Assembly: GCF_002929495.1 (NCBI RefSeq)
Contig: NZ_PJJJ01000035.1
Location: 124,270 to 188,269 of the forward strand
DNA: 64,000 nt
From: Cryobacterium sp. Y82
Lineage (GTDB): Bacteria > Actinomycetota > Actinomycetes > Actinomycetales > Microbacteriaceae
Direction of reading: 5' to 3'
Position numbers and translations under genes: made by a program. Positions 50,413 through 60,900 of this stretch are shown here, one piece after another (the first letter of the stretch is position 1; every line of letters begins with the position of its first letter). The notes beneath the pieces are model-generated. The model saw only the letters and a list, made by a program, of their open reading frames with translations, searched no databases and had not been told where the DNA came from.

Positions 50413-53400
50413 ATCTTGGCCCGGGTCTGGCTCAACCAGGCTGATGAACGCACTGAGTTCGGCGAGGCCAGCGGGCGTCACCGGCAGGTGCGCCGTCAGC
50501 GACGGTGAATAGACCAGGTACGCGGCCCATTTGGCCCGCGAAATAGCGACGTTTAGCCGGTTCTTCAAAATGAGGAAGGCCAGGCCGCGCGGCACGTCGT
50601 CGGCCGAACTGGCCGCGAGCGTGACGATCGCGACGGCCGCCTCCTGACCCTGAAACTTATCGACCGTGCCCACCCTCACGTTGAAGTAGCCGGCAGCGGC
50701 CAGTGCCGCGTGCACCAGGGCCAACTGGGCGTTGTAGGGCGTCACGACGATCACGTCGGCTTCGCCCAATGGATCCTCGCTGCGGCACTCGGTCGGGTCG
50801 GTCCAGAGCCGGCCGAGGACATTACGAACGAGGGCCACGACGGCATCTCCCTCTTCGACTGATGAAATGGCATTGCCGGTGTGCTCGACCGGAACGGCGT
50901 GCAACCCGGGCGTGACACCAGCGAGGAACCTGGTCGAAGTGATCGGATTGGCACGCAGGAGTCCGCCGTAGGAGAGTCGGGAGACCGGAGCTGCCACCGC
51001 CGGATGCATGCGGCGACTCTCGGCGAGAAAATATCCTCGCGTCGCTGCGAGCACGTCGTGGCCGGCCGCGACCCAGCCGAGCGCTGACTGGTCGATCGGC
51101 TCGGGGTGCGTGCCCTGACTCACCTGCGGCAGTTGCTGCGGGTCGCCCAGCAACAACAGGTTCTTTGCGCCGACGCTCGCCGCAATGGTCGAGGCGAGCG
51201 AAAACTGGCCGGCCTCGTCGACGACGAGCAGGTCAAGGCTGTGCCGAGGCACACGAGCAGGATTACTGAAGTCCCAGGCAGTGCCGCCGACGACGAATCC
51301 GGAGTTGGCGTGGTCGAGTGCAAAGAGCAGCTGGCCGTCTTTGGGCAGCACCGTGTACCCGGCTTGCGCCGGGTCAGCCCCCGTTTTGGCCGCCTTTCCG
51401 ACGAGGGCAGGATCGAGCCCGGCCGTGACGATAGCGCCGAGCAGATTCTCCACGACGGCGTGGGATTGGGCGACGACACCAATCTTCCAGCCGTACTGCT
51501 GCACGAGCGCCGTGATCACGTGGGCGCCGAGGTAGGTTTTGCCGGTGCCGGGTGGCCCCTGGATCGCAAGGTACGACCCGTCGAGGTCACGAAGACTTGC
51601 CAAGACCGCGTCTATGGTCTCTCCATCGACCGCGACGGCCGCCAGGCCTCCTGTACGGGTGCGCGGCGGGGTGCGACGCAAAATGTCGACCATCGGGTCG
51701 CGCGGCCAGGTTGGCTGGGCGTCAACGATCGCCCGAGCCCACTCATCGATGGCGGGTTTCTGTTGGAGCGGTCGAGGCGGGGCGGCCGGTGTGAGTGCGC
51801 TCGGTCGGTGGTCGTAGCGGGCGACATCTTTGAGCAGGGTCTCTTCGACCAGGATTCCGCCGTCGTCGGCGACCTCGAGCACTTTTACGGCGCGGTGGGT
51901 GCGAGCCCCCGCCGAGGTGTCGGGGTTGGCGAAAGGCCCGGGGTAGTCGTAGAGCAGGTAGGGCCCGGCCTGGTCACCCGGTTTGATGCTGCTGCCCGGT
52001 GCCAGACGCCCCCGAAGCCACAGGTGGCGACGATCGACGCGCTGCTGGCCCTCGCGAAACCAGTCACGGTCGACGTCAACGCGGTCGACCACAAGTACGT
52101 CGCGGGTGTCTTGCCATTCGTCGATGGGGTATTCGAGCCTAGAATAGTGTCCCCACCAGAAACTTTTCTGTTCCCGGCGGTGGTAGTCGATCGCGGCGGC
52201 AGCGAAGGCCGCCGCGGTCTGGTCAGCGCTGCGCGACGTGTGGCCAGCCGTCGCCGCGATGGCGAGCAGCGCGTCGCGCACCGGCGACGGCTCGAGCGTG
52301 TCTGCATCCTGGTCGGCCTGGGTGCCGGCCGAGCGGATGCCCGCCCCGCGCGCGAGCGCGAGCAGCCAGTCGCGCAGGCGCAACGTTGACACGCAGTCGT
52401 AACGGTTGTAGTCGGCGATGGAATCCAGCATGCGCTGCGCTTCGGCCTTGTCGCCGTGCGCGTGCAGGTCTCGAGCGCCGGCGTATTCGGTAATCGAATC
52501 CGCCGCGTTAGTGACCTCACCGCCGCGCAGTTCGGCGCCCATGTAGAGCGGTTCGAGCTTCTTGATCGAGTATGAGCGGGACCCGACACGCATGGTCTTG
52601 CGCACGAGCGGGTACAGGTCGACCAGCACGTTCTCGCGCAGCAACTGGTCGATCTGGTCTTCGCCGACGCCGTGCCGGGCTGCGAGGCTGAGCAGGTGGG
52701 TGCGCTCATAGGCGGCGTAATGATAGACGTGCATACCCGGAAACTCGGTGCGACGCTTGTCGACGTAGGCCAGGAAGTCAACGAGAGCCTGCTTCTCGTC
52801 ACGCCAAGAGTGCGCCCAGAAAGCGCGAAAGCATTCATCGACGTCGACCAGGCCGAACAGGTAGTCCAGTCCCCACTGCGTGGTCGCACCCTCGGTGCCA
52901 CTGTCTTCTGTGTAGAGCGGGTCACCTTCAAAGTCGAAGAAGATGTCCCCGGGGTTAGGCTCGGGCAGCGCGGCCAGTGCACCGGGATTGAACACATCGA
53001 CTGGCGGGGCCGTACCCGCCACCGCCTGGAGCTGCAGCCGCGCCTGTTGGCGCAGGGCGGCGAGCGTGACATCGGCCATGCCGTCAATACCACCGTTGGA
53101 TACTGCCAGCTCCTCAACGGTGCAGATGCCACCGGACACCAGGCGCGCGCGCTGCGTCAGCCGCATTCCGGCTACGAGGAACAGGTCGCGGTGTCTGTGC
53201 ACCTCTACCTCACAGGTGGCACAGCGTCCACACACGGTGTAGCGCGGGTCTCCCCACCTGACGAAAGCAGTATCGCCGAGCCGTTCCGTGATGATCTGCA
53301 CGAGACGCTGTTTGCGCTTGCGGTACACCGGGCGAATGTCTGCCAGCTGGTGCACGCTGACGGAGCCATCGCCGAGCAACAGCTCGACGGTCTCAGCCGA

Positions 53401-53913
53401 CTCGACCCCAATGCGTTCAAGTTGTTCGGCGTAAGCGGCCAGCTGCAACAGGGCGGTAACCCGGGCGTGCCGGGCAAGTTTTGTGTCTTGCACCAGCCAG
53501 GTTTCATCACTTCGCCGCACGATGAAGTCGGCGAATCCGAGGAAGGCGATGGGGCCATCTCTGTTCGGTGGGCCAAAATCGGGATCGAAGAAGGTTGCCT
53601 GAAAAATCACGTCGGCGTGCCCGGCGAACGCCAGCCGCGTGTTGTCGGCTGCTGCTTCGAGGTCGGGCCGCGATATGCGCTCTGGCCGGGCAATCTCCAC
53701 GACCGAATAGTTTTGCCGGTAGCGTTCGAGCACCCGATGTTCGTGCTCATCGCCAAGCCGGGACGTGCGTTCGAGCATGGCATCAACCGGTTCCGGCACG
53801 CTGTCAATGCGGCCCAGTTTCGCGTCGATACGGCGCAGGAACGCAAACTCGCAAACGGATGCCGCACTCAGGTCACTCGCACTGGTTACCACGCTGTCAC
53901 CCAGTCGGAACAT
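50404..53913 (-). CDS. TM0106-family Fe-S nuclease / RNase H-like / SF1 helicase
   Basis: The 1169-residue protein begins with a RecB/Cas4-type nuclease: Cys21, FLGFADFIV, the DxK step in LVQDTKLARH, QLAAYAEQL, and CGRCATC. Together the four Cys suggest an Fe-S cluster. A middle RNase H-like 3'-5' exonuclease has FFDFEGDPLYT. The C-terminal half is a Dna2/UPF1-like helicase with GPPGTGKTYLGAHV, VVDEAGQFSLAS, LLLGDPQQLPQVSQG and a final NVAISRAKW. It likely processes DNA ends or branched DNA. Homologues sit near polA in actinobacteria, but the pathway is not defined. Confidence 0.9.
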   Translation of the reverse strand: MFRLGDSVVTSASDLSAASVCEFAFLRRIDAKLGRIDSVPEPVDAMLERTSRLGDEHEHRVLERYRQNYSVVEIARPERISRPDLEAAADNTRLAFAGHADVIFQATFFDPDFGPPNRDGPIAFLGFADFIVRRSDETWLVQDTKLARHARVTALLQLAAYAEQLERIGVESAETVELLLGDGSVSVHQLADIRPVYRKRKQRLVQIITERLGDTAFVRWGDPRYTVCGRCATCEVEVHRHRDLFLVAGMRLTQRARLVSGGICTVEELAVSNGGIDGMADVTLAALRQQARLQLQAVAGTAPPVDVFNPGALAALPEPNPGDIFFDFEGDPLYTEDSGTEGATTQWGLDYLFGLVDVDECFRAFWAHSWRDEKQALVDFLAYVDKRRTEFPGMHVYHYAAYERTHLLSLAARHGVGEDQIDQLLRENVLVDLYPLVRKTMRVGSRSYSIKKLEPLYMGAELRGGEVTNAADSITEYAGARDLHAHGDKAEAQRMLDSIADYNRYDCVSTLRLRDWLLALARGAGIRSAGTQADQDADTLEPSPVRDALLAIAATAGHTSRSADQTAAAFAAAAIDYHRREQKSFWWGHYSRLEYPIDEWQDTRDVLVVDRVDVDRDWFREGQQRVDRRHLWLRGRLAPGSSIKPGDQAGPYLLYDYPGPFANPDTSAGARTHRAVKVLEVADDGGILVEETLLKDVARYDHRPSALTPAAPPRPLQQKPAIDEWARAIVDAQPTWPRDPMVDILRRTPPRTRTGGLAAVAVDGETIDAVLASLRDLDGSYLAIQGPPGTGKTYLGAHVITALVQQYGWKIGVVAQSHAVVENLLGAIVTAGLDPALVGKAAKTGADPAQAGYTVLPKDGQLLFALDHANSGFVVGGTAWDFSNPARVPRHSLDLLVVDEAGQFSLASTIAASVGAKNLLLLGDPQQLPQVSQGTHPEPIDQSALGWVAAGHDVLAATRGYFLAESRRMHPAVAAPVSRLSYGGLLRANPITSTRFLAGVTPGLHAVPVEHTGNAISSVEEGDAVVALVRNVLGRLWTDPTECRSEDPLGEADVIVVTPYNAQLALVHAALAAAGYFNVRVGTVDKFQGQEAAVAIVTLAASSADDVPRGLAFLILKNRLNVAISRAKWAAYLVYSPSLTAHLPVTPAGLAELSAFISLVEPDPGQDLG

Positions 53914-54049
53914 GCGCCCGCCCTTCGTCTATTCCGAGACTAACGGGCACCACCGACACGCGGTCCATAAGGAGCCGCGCCGGTGCAGACCGCTGGATCG
54001 CAAAAGGGCCCGGCAGAATTTGCCGGGCCGTTCTCTGCGCAAACTGCGA

Positions 54050-54655
54050 TTACTTCTTGGCGCTGAGCTGTTCGATGATCGCCTGAGACACGTCGTGCAT
54101 GGTGAGGCGACGGTCCATCGACGCTTTTTGGATCCAGCGGAAGGCCTCCGGCTCAGTCAGGCCCATCTTCTCGTTGAGCAGGCCCTTAGCCCGATCGACG
54201 AGCTTTCGGGTTTCGAACCGCTCGACCAGGTCGGCAACCTCGGCTTCGAGGGTGATGATCTGGCTGTAGCGCGAGAGGGCGATCTCGATTGCAGGTAACA
54301 GGTCGTTGGGGGTGAAGGGCTTGACGACATACGCCAGAGCGCCGGCTTCGGTGGCGCGCTCGACCAGTTCCTTCTGGCTGAACGCTGTGAGCAGCACAAC
54401 GGGTGCAATGTGCTCTTTGGAGAGGCGTTCGGCTGCGCTGATGCCGTCGAGCTGGGGCATCTTGACGTCCATGATGACCAGGTCGGGGCGGAGTTCCCGT
54501 GCCAAGGCGACCGCAGTTTCTCCGTCACCGGCTTCGCCGACGACTTCAAAGCCGTTGTCGCGCAGAATCTCGACGATGTCGAGGCGGATGAGGGATTCAT
54601 CCTCAGCGACGACAACGCGGCGCGGAGGGGTGGGGGTGCTGTCTTGGTCGGTCAC
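54050..54655 (-). CDS. pdtaR: ANTAR response regulator (PdtaR-like)
   Basis: The 201-residue protein has a receiver domain (VVVAEDESLIRLDI, phospho-Asp in LVIMDVKMPQLDG, Thr in VVLLTAFSQ, Lys in YVVKPF) and a C-terminal ANTAR RNA-binding domain (KLVDRAKGLLNEKMGLTE, WIQKAS). PdtaR acts by binding paired hairpins in leaders to block termination, classically for ethanolamine and nitrogen genes. The GTG at 54655 was chosen; upstream in-frame codons run into the tRNA gene on the other strand. The kinase PdtaS is elsewhere. Confidence 0.93.
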   Translation of the reverse strand: MTDQDSTPTPPRRVVVAEDESLIRLDIVEILRDNGFEVVGEAGDGETAVALARELRPDLVIMDVKMPQLDGISAAERLSKEHIAPVVLLTAFSQKELVERATEAGALAYVVKPFTPNDLLPAIEIALSRYSQIITLEAEVADLVERFETRKLVDRAKGLLNEKMGLTEPEAFRWIQKASMDRRLTMHDVSQAIIEQLSAKK

Positions 54656-54693
54656 GGGTAAAAGCCTACGGTATTCTGAACTAGTAGTTGTAA

Positions 54694-54776
54694 GCCGGTG
54701 TGGCGGAATGGCAGACGCGGAGCACTCAAAATGCTTTGTTCGCAAGGACGTGTGGGTTCGAGTCCCACCACCGGTA
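54694..54776 (+). tRNA. tRNA-Leu (anticodon CAA)
   Basis: The acceptor stem GCCGGTG pairs with CACCGGT, the T arm is GTGGG-TTCGAGT-CCCAC, and the anticodon stem-loop GAGCA-CTCAAAA-TGCTT gives CAA, reading UUG. A variable arm of class II size is present. The CCA end is not encoded (CAA follows the discriminator A). Confidence 0.93.
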
Positions 54777-54789
54777 CAAATTTTCATCT

Positions 54790-54825
54790 GTTAAATCCCT
54801 GGTCAAACAAGTTTTTAACTTTTTT
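54790..54825 (+). terminator. Possible terminator after tRNA-Leu
   Basis: GTTAAA (54790-54795) can pair with TTTAAC (54814-54819), followed immediately by six T. The stem is weak but the T-run is clear. Confidence 0.45.
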
Positions 54826-54884
54826 ACAGCGACTTCATCAACAGCCGTGACACAAATTCATGGTGAACGAGTCGTCGATATCGA

Positions 54885-54925
54885 CCAAAGCCCCGCTCCG
54901 TAGAAATCACGGAGCGGGGCTTTGG
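54885..54925 (-). terminator. pyk terminator
   Basis: CCAAAGCCCCGCTCCG (54885-54900) pairs perfectly with 54910-54925 around a nine-base loop. It lies ten bases past the pyk stop and faces the tRNA gene from the other side. Confidence 0.85.
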
Positions 54926-54934
54926 TATCAAGCG

Positions 54935-56380
54935 TTAATTCTTGACGTACGCCGGCGCGACCTCGTTGTGGGCGTCGCCCACGCGGTGCACGCGAATGTC
55001 GTTCGTCGAACCGACGATTCCGGGAGGGGAACCGGAGATGACGACGACCTTGTCACCGATTTGCGCGAGCCCCTGGCCAATGAGGATGTCGTCCACCTGG
55101 CCGAACATGGCGTCGGTGTGGGTCACCGGGTCCACCAGGTAGGTCTGGATGCCCCAGGTGAGGGCGAGGCGACGACGGATGCCCGCCTCCGGGGTGAAGG
55201 CCAGCATCGGAATTTTTGACCGCAGACGCGACATACGGCGGGCAGAGTCGCCGGACTCGGTGAAGATACAGAGAAACTTCGCGTCGACGAATTCGGCGAC
55301 CTCGATGGCGGCCAGTGTGATGGCACCGCCCTGCGTGCGCGGCTTGTTGGTCAGCTTGCCGATGCGCTCGAGTCCGTGCACCTCGGTGGACTCCACAATG
55401 CGGGCCATCGTCTGCACCGTGACAACAGGGTATTCTCCGACGCTGGTCTCACCACTGAGCATGACGGCATCCGCACCGTCGAGCACGGCGTTGGCGACGT
55501 CACTGGTCTCGGCCCGGGTGGGTACCGGGCTGAGGATCATGGATTCGAGCATCTGCGTGGCCACGATGACCGGCTTCGCCATGCGACGAGCGATCTCAAC
55601 AGCCTGCTTTTGCACGATCGGCACGGCCTCGAGCGGCAGCTCGACGCCGAGGTCGCCGCGAGCTACCATGATCGCGTCGAAGGCGTCAACGATCTCTTCG
55701 AGGTTGTCGACCGCCTGCGGCTTCTCGATCTTGGCGATCACCGGAACCCGGCGACCTTCTTCGGCCATGATCTCGTGCACGCGCACGATGTCGTCGGCGC
55801 TGCGTACAAAGGACAGCGCGATCAGGTCAGCCCCGAGGCGGAGGCCCCAGCGCAGGTCGGCTTCGTCCTTCTCCGACAGGGCGGGAACGTTGACGGCCAC
55901 GCCGGGCAGGTTGATGCCTTTGTTGTTGGAGACCGGGCCGGCGACGATCACCCTGGTCGTGACGACGACGCCATCCGTTTCGACGACCTGCACCTTGACC
56001 TTGCCATCGTCGATAAGCAGAAAATCGCCGGGGTGCACATCGTGCGGCAGTCCCTTGAACGTGGTGCCGGATAGTTCTTTGGTACCCAGTACGTCTTCGG
56101 TGGTGATCTTGAAAATATCGCCGACGGCGAGGTCATACGGGCCGCCCTCGAATTTGCCCAGGCGAATTTTCGGACCCTGCAGGTCAACCATGACGGCGAC
56201 GGCACGGCCGGAATCGTTGGCGGCCTTGCGCACATTGGCGTAAACGCTCTCGTGCACCTGATAGTTGCCGTGGCTCAGGTTCATGCGACACACGTCGACA
56301 CCCGCGTCGATGAGGGCCCTGATCTGCTCGTAACTGGCAGCTGCCGGCCCAAGGGTGGCGACGATTTTTGCGCGTCTCAT
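54935..56380 (-). CDS. pyk: Pyruvate kinase
   Basis: The 481-residue enzyme makes pyruvate and ATP from phosphoenolpyruvate. It has the N-terminal MRRAKIVATLGPA, CRMNLSHGN, the catalytic Lys region VPVIAKIEKPQAVDN, the signature MVARGDLGVELPLE and ATQMLESM. The C-terminal allosteric domain is present in full. It is preceded on the same strand by gltBD. Confidence 0.97.
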   Translation of the reverse strand: MRRAKIVATLGPAAASYEQIRALIDAGVDVCRMNLSHGNYQVHESVYANVRKAANDSGRAVAVMVDLQGPKIRLGKFEGGPYDLAVGDIFKITTEDVLGTKELSGTTFKGLPHDVHPGDFLLIDDGKVKVQVVETDGVVVTTRVIVAGPVSNNKGINLPGVAVNVPALSEKDEADLRWGLRLGADLIALSFVRSADDIVRVHEIMAEEGRRVPVIAKIEKPQAVDNLEEIVDAFDAIMVARGDLGVELPLEAVPIVQKQAVEIARRMAKPVIVATQMLESMILSPVPTRAETSDVANAVLDGADAVMLSGETSVGEYPVVTVQTMARIVESTEVHGLERIGKLTNKPRTQGGAITLAAIEVAEFVDAKFLCIFTESGDSARRMSRLRSKIPMLAFTPEAGIRRRLALTWGIQTYLVDPVTHTDAMFGQVDDILIGQGLAQIGDKVVVISGSPPGIVGSTNDIRVHRVGDAHNEVAPAYVKN

Positions 56381-56446
56381 TCTGGTGAATCTCCGATTTC
56401 CGCGCTATTCAGGCGCATTTCGACGTGGTGCAGGAAGGCTGGTGGA

Positions 56447-57904
56447 TTAGAGGGCGAACGAGCGGTCCGTGGGCTTGACGGGAGACGGCAGTTGCGTCTG
56501 TCCTTCCAGAAACGCATCGACCGAAGCGGCGGCGGCGCGTCCCTCGGCAATGGCCCAGACAATCAGCGACTGGCCACGACCGGCGTCGCCGGCGACGAAG
56601 ACACCCTCCTGGCTGGTCTGGTAGTTTTCGTCCCGCTCAACGTTGCCGCGCCCATCGAAGGGAACCTTCAGCTGGTGGCCAAGGTCGTCTTGTTCCGGAC
56701 CGGTGAAGCCCATCGCAAGCAACACCAGGTCTGCCGGAATCTCCCGCTCCGAACCGGCCTTGGGAACGCGGCGTCCGTCAAGGTACTCGGTCTCGGCGAT
56801 ACGAATGGCTCGCACCTCGCCGAAGTCGTTGGTGAGAAATTCGACCGTTGACGCGAGGTACTGGCGGGTGCCGCCCTCTTCGTGCGCGCTGGAAACCTCG
56901 AACAGGGTCGGCGATATCGGCCAGGGCTGGCTTTCCGGGCGGGTCGTGCCCGGCTGCTTGCCGATCGCCAGGTTGGTGACGGATGCTGCCAGCTGGCGAT
57001 GCGCGGTGCCGATGCAGTCGGCACCGGTGTCACCACCGCCGAGTACAACGACGTGCTTGCCCTCTGCGGTGATCAACGCTTCGATGCTTCCGCCGGCGCC
57101 GATCTTGTTCTGCTGAACCAGGTACTCCATGGCGAAGTGCACTCCGGGCAGATCGCGCCCCGGAATCGGCAGGTCGCGCGGCACCATCGCGCCGGTCGCC
57201 ACCACAACAGCGTCGTAGCGCGCACGCAGGTCGTCCCACGTGATATCCACGCCGATGTTGACGTTGGCACGAAAGCGCGTGCCTTCGGCCGTCATCTGGG
57301 CGAGGCGTAGTTCGAGGTGCTTCTTCTCCATTTTGAAGTCGGGAATGCCGTAGCGTAGCAGCCCGCCAATGCGATCGTCGCGTTCGAACACGGCGACGGT
57401 GTGGCCAGCGCGGGTAAGTTGCTGGGCGGCAGCCAGCCCGGCCGGTCCGGAGCCGACGACCGCGACGGTCTTACCGGTCAGGCGTCCGGGTGGCTGCGGC
57501 TGCACCCAGCCCTTCGCGAAGGCCTGGTCGATAATCGACACCTCGACCTGCTTAATCGTGACGGCGGGCTGGTTGATGCCAAGCACGCACGATGATTCAC
57601 ACGGGGCAGGGCAGAGCCGACCGGTGAATTCGGGAAAGTTGTTCGTCGCGTGCAGGCGTTCGATGGCCGCTCGACCTTCGTCGCGCCAGACCAGATCGTT
57701 CCACTCGGGAATAAGGTTGCCGAGCGGGCAGCCCTGGTGGCAGAACGGTACGCCACAGTCCATGCAGCGGCCGGCCTGCCGTTTGAGCACGGCACTGTCA
57801 CCCTGCTCGTAGACCTCTTTCCAGTCCATCAAGCGGATGGCCACCGGCCGGCGAGCCGGAAGCTCACGTTCCGTGGTCTTCAGGAATCCCTTCGGATCAG
57901 CCAT
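56447..57904 (-). CDS. gltD: Glutamate synthase small subunit
   Basis: The 485-residue protein supplies electrons from NADPH to GltB. The N-terminal cysteines for Fe-S clusters are in [17 protein letters not shown], the FAD site is [14 protein letters not shown], and the NADPH site is [18 protein letters not shown] precedes the ATG, and the gene overlaps the end of gltB by eight bases, so equal production is expected. Confidence 0.97.
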   Translation of the reverse strand: MADPKGFLKTTERELPARRPVAIRLMDWKEVYEQGDSAVLKRQAGRCMDCGVPFCHQGCPLGNLIPEWNDLVWRDEGRAAIERLHATNNFPEFTGRLCPAPCESSCVLGINQPAVTIKQVEVSIIDQAFAKGWVQPQPPGRLTGKTVAVVGSGPAGLAAAQQLTRAGHTVAVFERDDRIGGLLRYGIPDFKMEKKHLELRLAQMTAEGTRFRANVNIGVDITWDDLRARYDAVVVATGAMVPRDLPIPGRDLPGVHFAMEYLVQQNKIGAGGSIEALITAEGKHVVVLGGGDTGADCIGTAHRQLAASVTNLAIGKQPGTTRPESQPWPISPTLFEVSSAHEEGGTRQYLASTVEFLTNDFGEVRAIRIAETEYLDGRRVPKAGSEREIPADLVLLAMGFTGPEQDDLGHQLKVPFDGRGNVERDENYQTSQEGVFVAGDAGRGQSLIVWAIAEGRAAAASVDAFLEGQTQLPSPVKPTDRSFAL

Positions 57905-60900
57905 TGGTTACCTCCAGAATTCGATTCCAGACAACGAGTCCGTCGGGATCGAGTCCCTCATCGACGGCCGTTTGTCGGGTCTCCAGTACGGCCGCGTAGT
58001 CGCGCGGCAATACCTTGACAAATGTATTCATGGTTTCTTCCAGGTTGTCGAGCATTCGCTTGGCCAGCGCAGAGTCGGTCTGGTCCCGGTGTTGTTCGAG
58101 CAGGTCGCGCACGATCTCACGGTCGACACTTTCGAGCACCAGCAGGCGCAACTCCCCCGAGGTCAGTGCGTCACGATTGACCCGTTCGGCGGTGAGCCCG
58201 TAGACGTAGGCCGTTCCGCCGCTCATTCCGGCTCCGAGATTGCGCCCGGTCTCACCGAGGATGACGGCCAGGCCGCCGGTCATGTACTCCAGGGCATGGT
58301 CGCCCACGCCTTCCACGACGGCGATCGCACCGGAGTTGCGCACCAGGAATCGTTCGCCGACAATGCCGCGAATGAACAGGCTGCCCTGGGTCGCCCCGTA
58401 ACCGATGACGTTCCCGGCGATGACGTTGTCTTCGGCCGGAAATTGGCTGGTTCGATCGGGGCGAACGATGATCTGCCCGCCCGACAGCCCCTTACCGACG
58501 TAATCGTTGGAATCGCCTTCCAGCCGCAGGGTGATGCCGCTCGGCAGGAACGCTCCGAATGACTGCCCGGCAGACCCGGTGAGGGTGACCTCGATCGAGC
58601 CCGCCGGCAGGCCGTTTTCGCCATGCCGCAGGGTGACCTGGTTGCCGAGCATGGTTCCGACGGCGCGCTCGGTGTTGCGGATCGGCAGGTCGATGCTGAT
58701 CGTGCCGCCGTGCTCGAGCACGCTCTGGCTGCGACGAATCAGCTCGTTGTCGAAGTGCTTCTCCAGTTCATGCTCCTGGGCGCGGGCCCACTTGCGCGGT
58801 TCGCTTTCGGAAAAGTCCGGACCGCTGAGAATGGGTGAGAGGTCGAGTCCCTGTGCCTTCCAGTGAGTCAAAGCGCGGTTCACGTTGAGCACTTCACGAT
58901 GGCCGATGGCTTCGTCAAGACTGCGGAATCCGAGCTCGGCCAGGTACTCGCGTACCTCCTGCGCGATGAACTCGAAGAAGTTCACCACGTGGTCGGCCTG
59001 ACCGGCGAAGCGTTTGCGCAACTCCGGGTTCTGGGTAGCAACGCCGACCGGGCAGGTGTCGAGATGACAGACGCGCATCATGATGCAGCCAGAGACGACG
59101 AGCGGCGCGGTGGCGAAACCAAATTCCTCGGCGCCGAGCAGGGCACCGACGAGCACGTCACGCCCGGTCTTCAGCTGGCCGTCAACCTGCACGACCACCC
59201 GGTCGCGCATGCCGTTCAGCATGAGCGTCTGCTGGGTCTCCGCAAGACCGAGTTCCCACGGCGTACCTGCATGCTTGAGCGAGTTGACCGGGCTCGCACC
59301 CGTTCCGCCGTCGTGGCCGCTGATCAGAATCACGTCGGAGAGGGCCTTGGCGACACCGGCCGCGACGGCCCCGATCCCCGACTGGCTGACCAGTTTGGTG
59401 TGGATGCGGGCCTTCGGGTTGGCCCGTTTCAGGTCGAAGATGAGCTGCTTGAGGTCTTCGATCGAGTAGATGTCGTGGTGCGGTGGCGGTGAGATGAGAC
59501 CGACGCCGGCAGTGGCGTGCCTGGTGCGGGCGATCCACGGGTATACCTTGGTGGGCGGCAGCTGGCCGCCTTCGCCGGGCTTGGCACCCTGGGCAAGTTT
59601 GATCTGGATGTCCTCGGCGTGGGTCAGGTACATGCTCGTGACACCGAATCGACCGGACGCAACCTGCTTCACCGCGCTGCGCCGGGTCGGGTCGAGCAGA
59701 CGGTCGATGTCTTCGCCGCCCTCGCCGGTGTTGGACTTACCGCCGAGGCGGTTCATGGCAATCGCGAGGGTCTCGTGCGCTTCCTGGGAAATGGAGCCGT
59801 AGCTCATCGCGCCGGTGGAGAACCGTTTGACGATCTGGGAGACCGATTCGACCTCGTCGAGGGGCACCGGACGACGCTGGCCAGGGCTCAGCGTGAACAT
59901 GCCCCGCAGGGTCATCAGGGATTCGGCTTGATCGTCGACCATTTTCGTATATTCGCGGAAGATGTCGTAGCGCCGGGTACGGGTGGCGTGCTGCAGACGG
60001 AAGATGGTCTCCGGGTTGAACAGGTGTGGGGCACCATCGCGGCGCCACTGGTATTCGCCGCCGGTCGCGAGGCGCTCGTGGGCGGTCACGGCGGCGTCCA
60101 TCGGATAGGCGGATGCGTGCCGCGCCAGGTTTTCGACACCGATCACGTCGATGCCGACGCCGCCGAGCTTGCTCGTGGTGCCGGTGAAGTACTGATCCAC
60201 GAACGACTGGGCGAGGCCGACGGCTTCGAAGGCCTGGGCACCGGCGTAGGACGACACGGTGGAGATACCCATCTTGGACATGATTTTGAGCACGCCCTTG
60301 CCGAGGGCCTTGATGACGTTGCGCACCGCCTTCTCGGGCGTGACGTTGGTGATGATGCCGCTGCGCACAAGGTCTTCGCAGGTCTCCATGGCCAGGTACG
60401 GGTTGACGGCGGAAGCGCCGTACCCAATGAGCAGCGCCACATGGTGCACTTCGCGTACGTCGCCGGCCTCGACCACGATTCCGACCTTCATGCGGTTTTC
60501 GGTGCGAATGAGGTGGTGATGCACGGCCGCGATCATGAGCAGCGAAGGGATGGGTGCGAGATCCTTGTTGGAATCGCGGTCACTCAGCACGATGAACAGC
60601 GCGCCGGCCTCTATAGCGTGGTCGACCTCGACGCAGATGGCGGCAAGGCGCTTCGAGAGCGCGTCTGGCCCTTCTTCGACGCGGTAGAGACCACGAATGG
60701 TCGTTGTGGTGCGGCTGCCGATGGCGGGGTCGATGTGCTGGATCTTCGCCAGTTCGTCGTTATCGATGACCGGGAAGTCCAAAATTACCTGGCGGGCGTG
60801 CTCCGGACCGGCGGACAGCAGGTTGCGCTCCGGCCCGAGAGCGAGCTTGAGACTCGTCACGACTTCTTCGCGAATCGAGTCGAGCGGGGGGTTGGTGACC

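Noticed and set aside
54656-54787. Extended N-terminus of the ANTAR regulator
   Set aside because: It would run through the tRNA-Leu gene on the opposite strand; the GTG at 54655 fits the family start.
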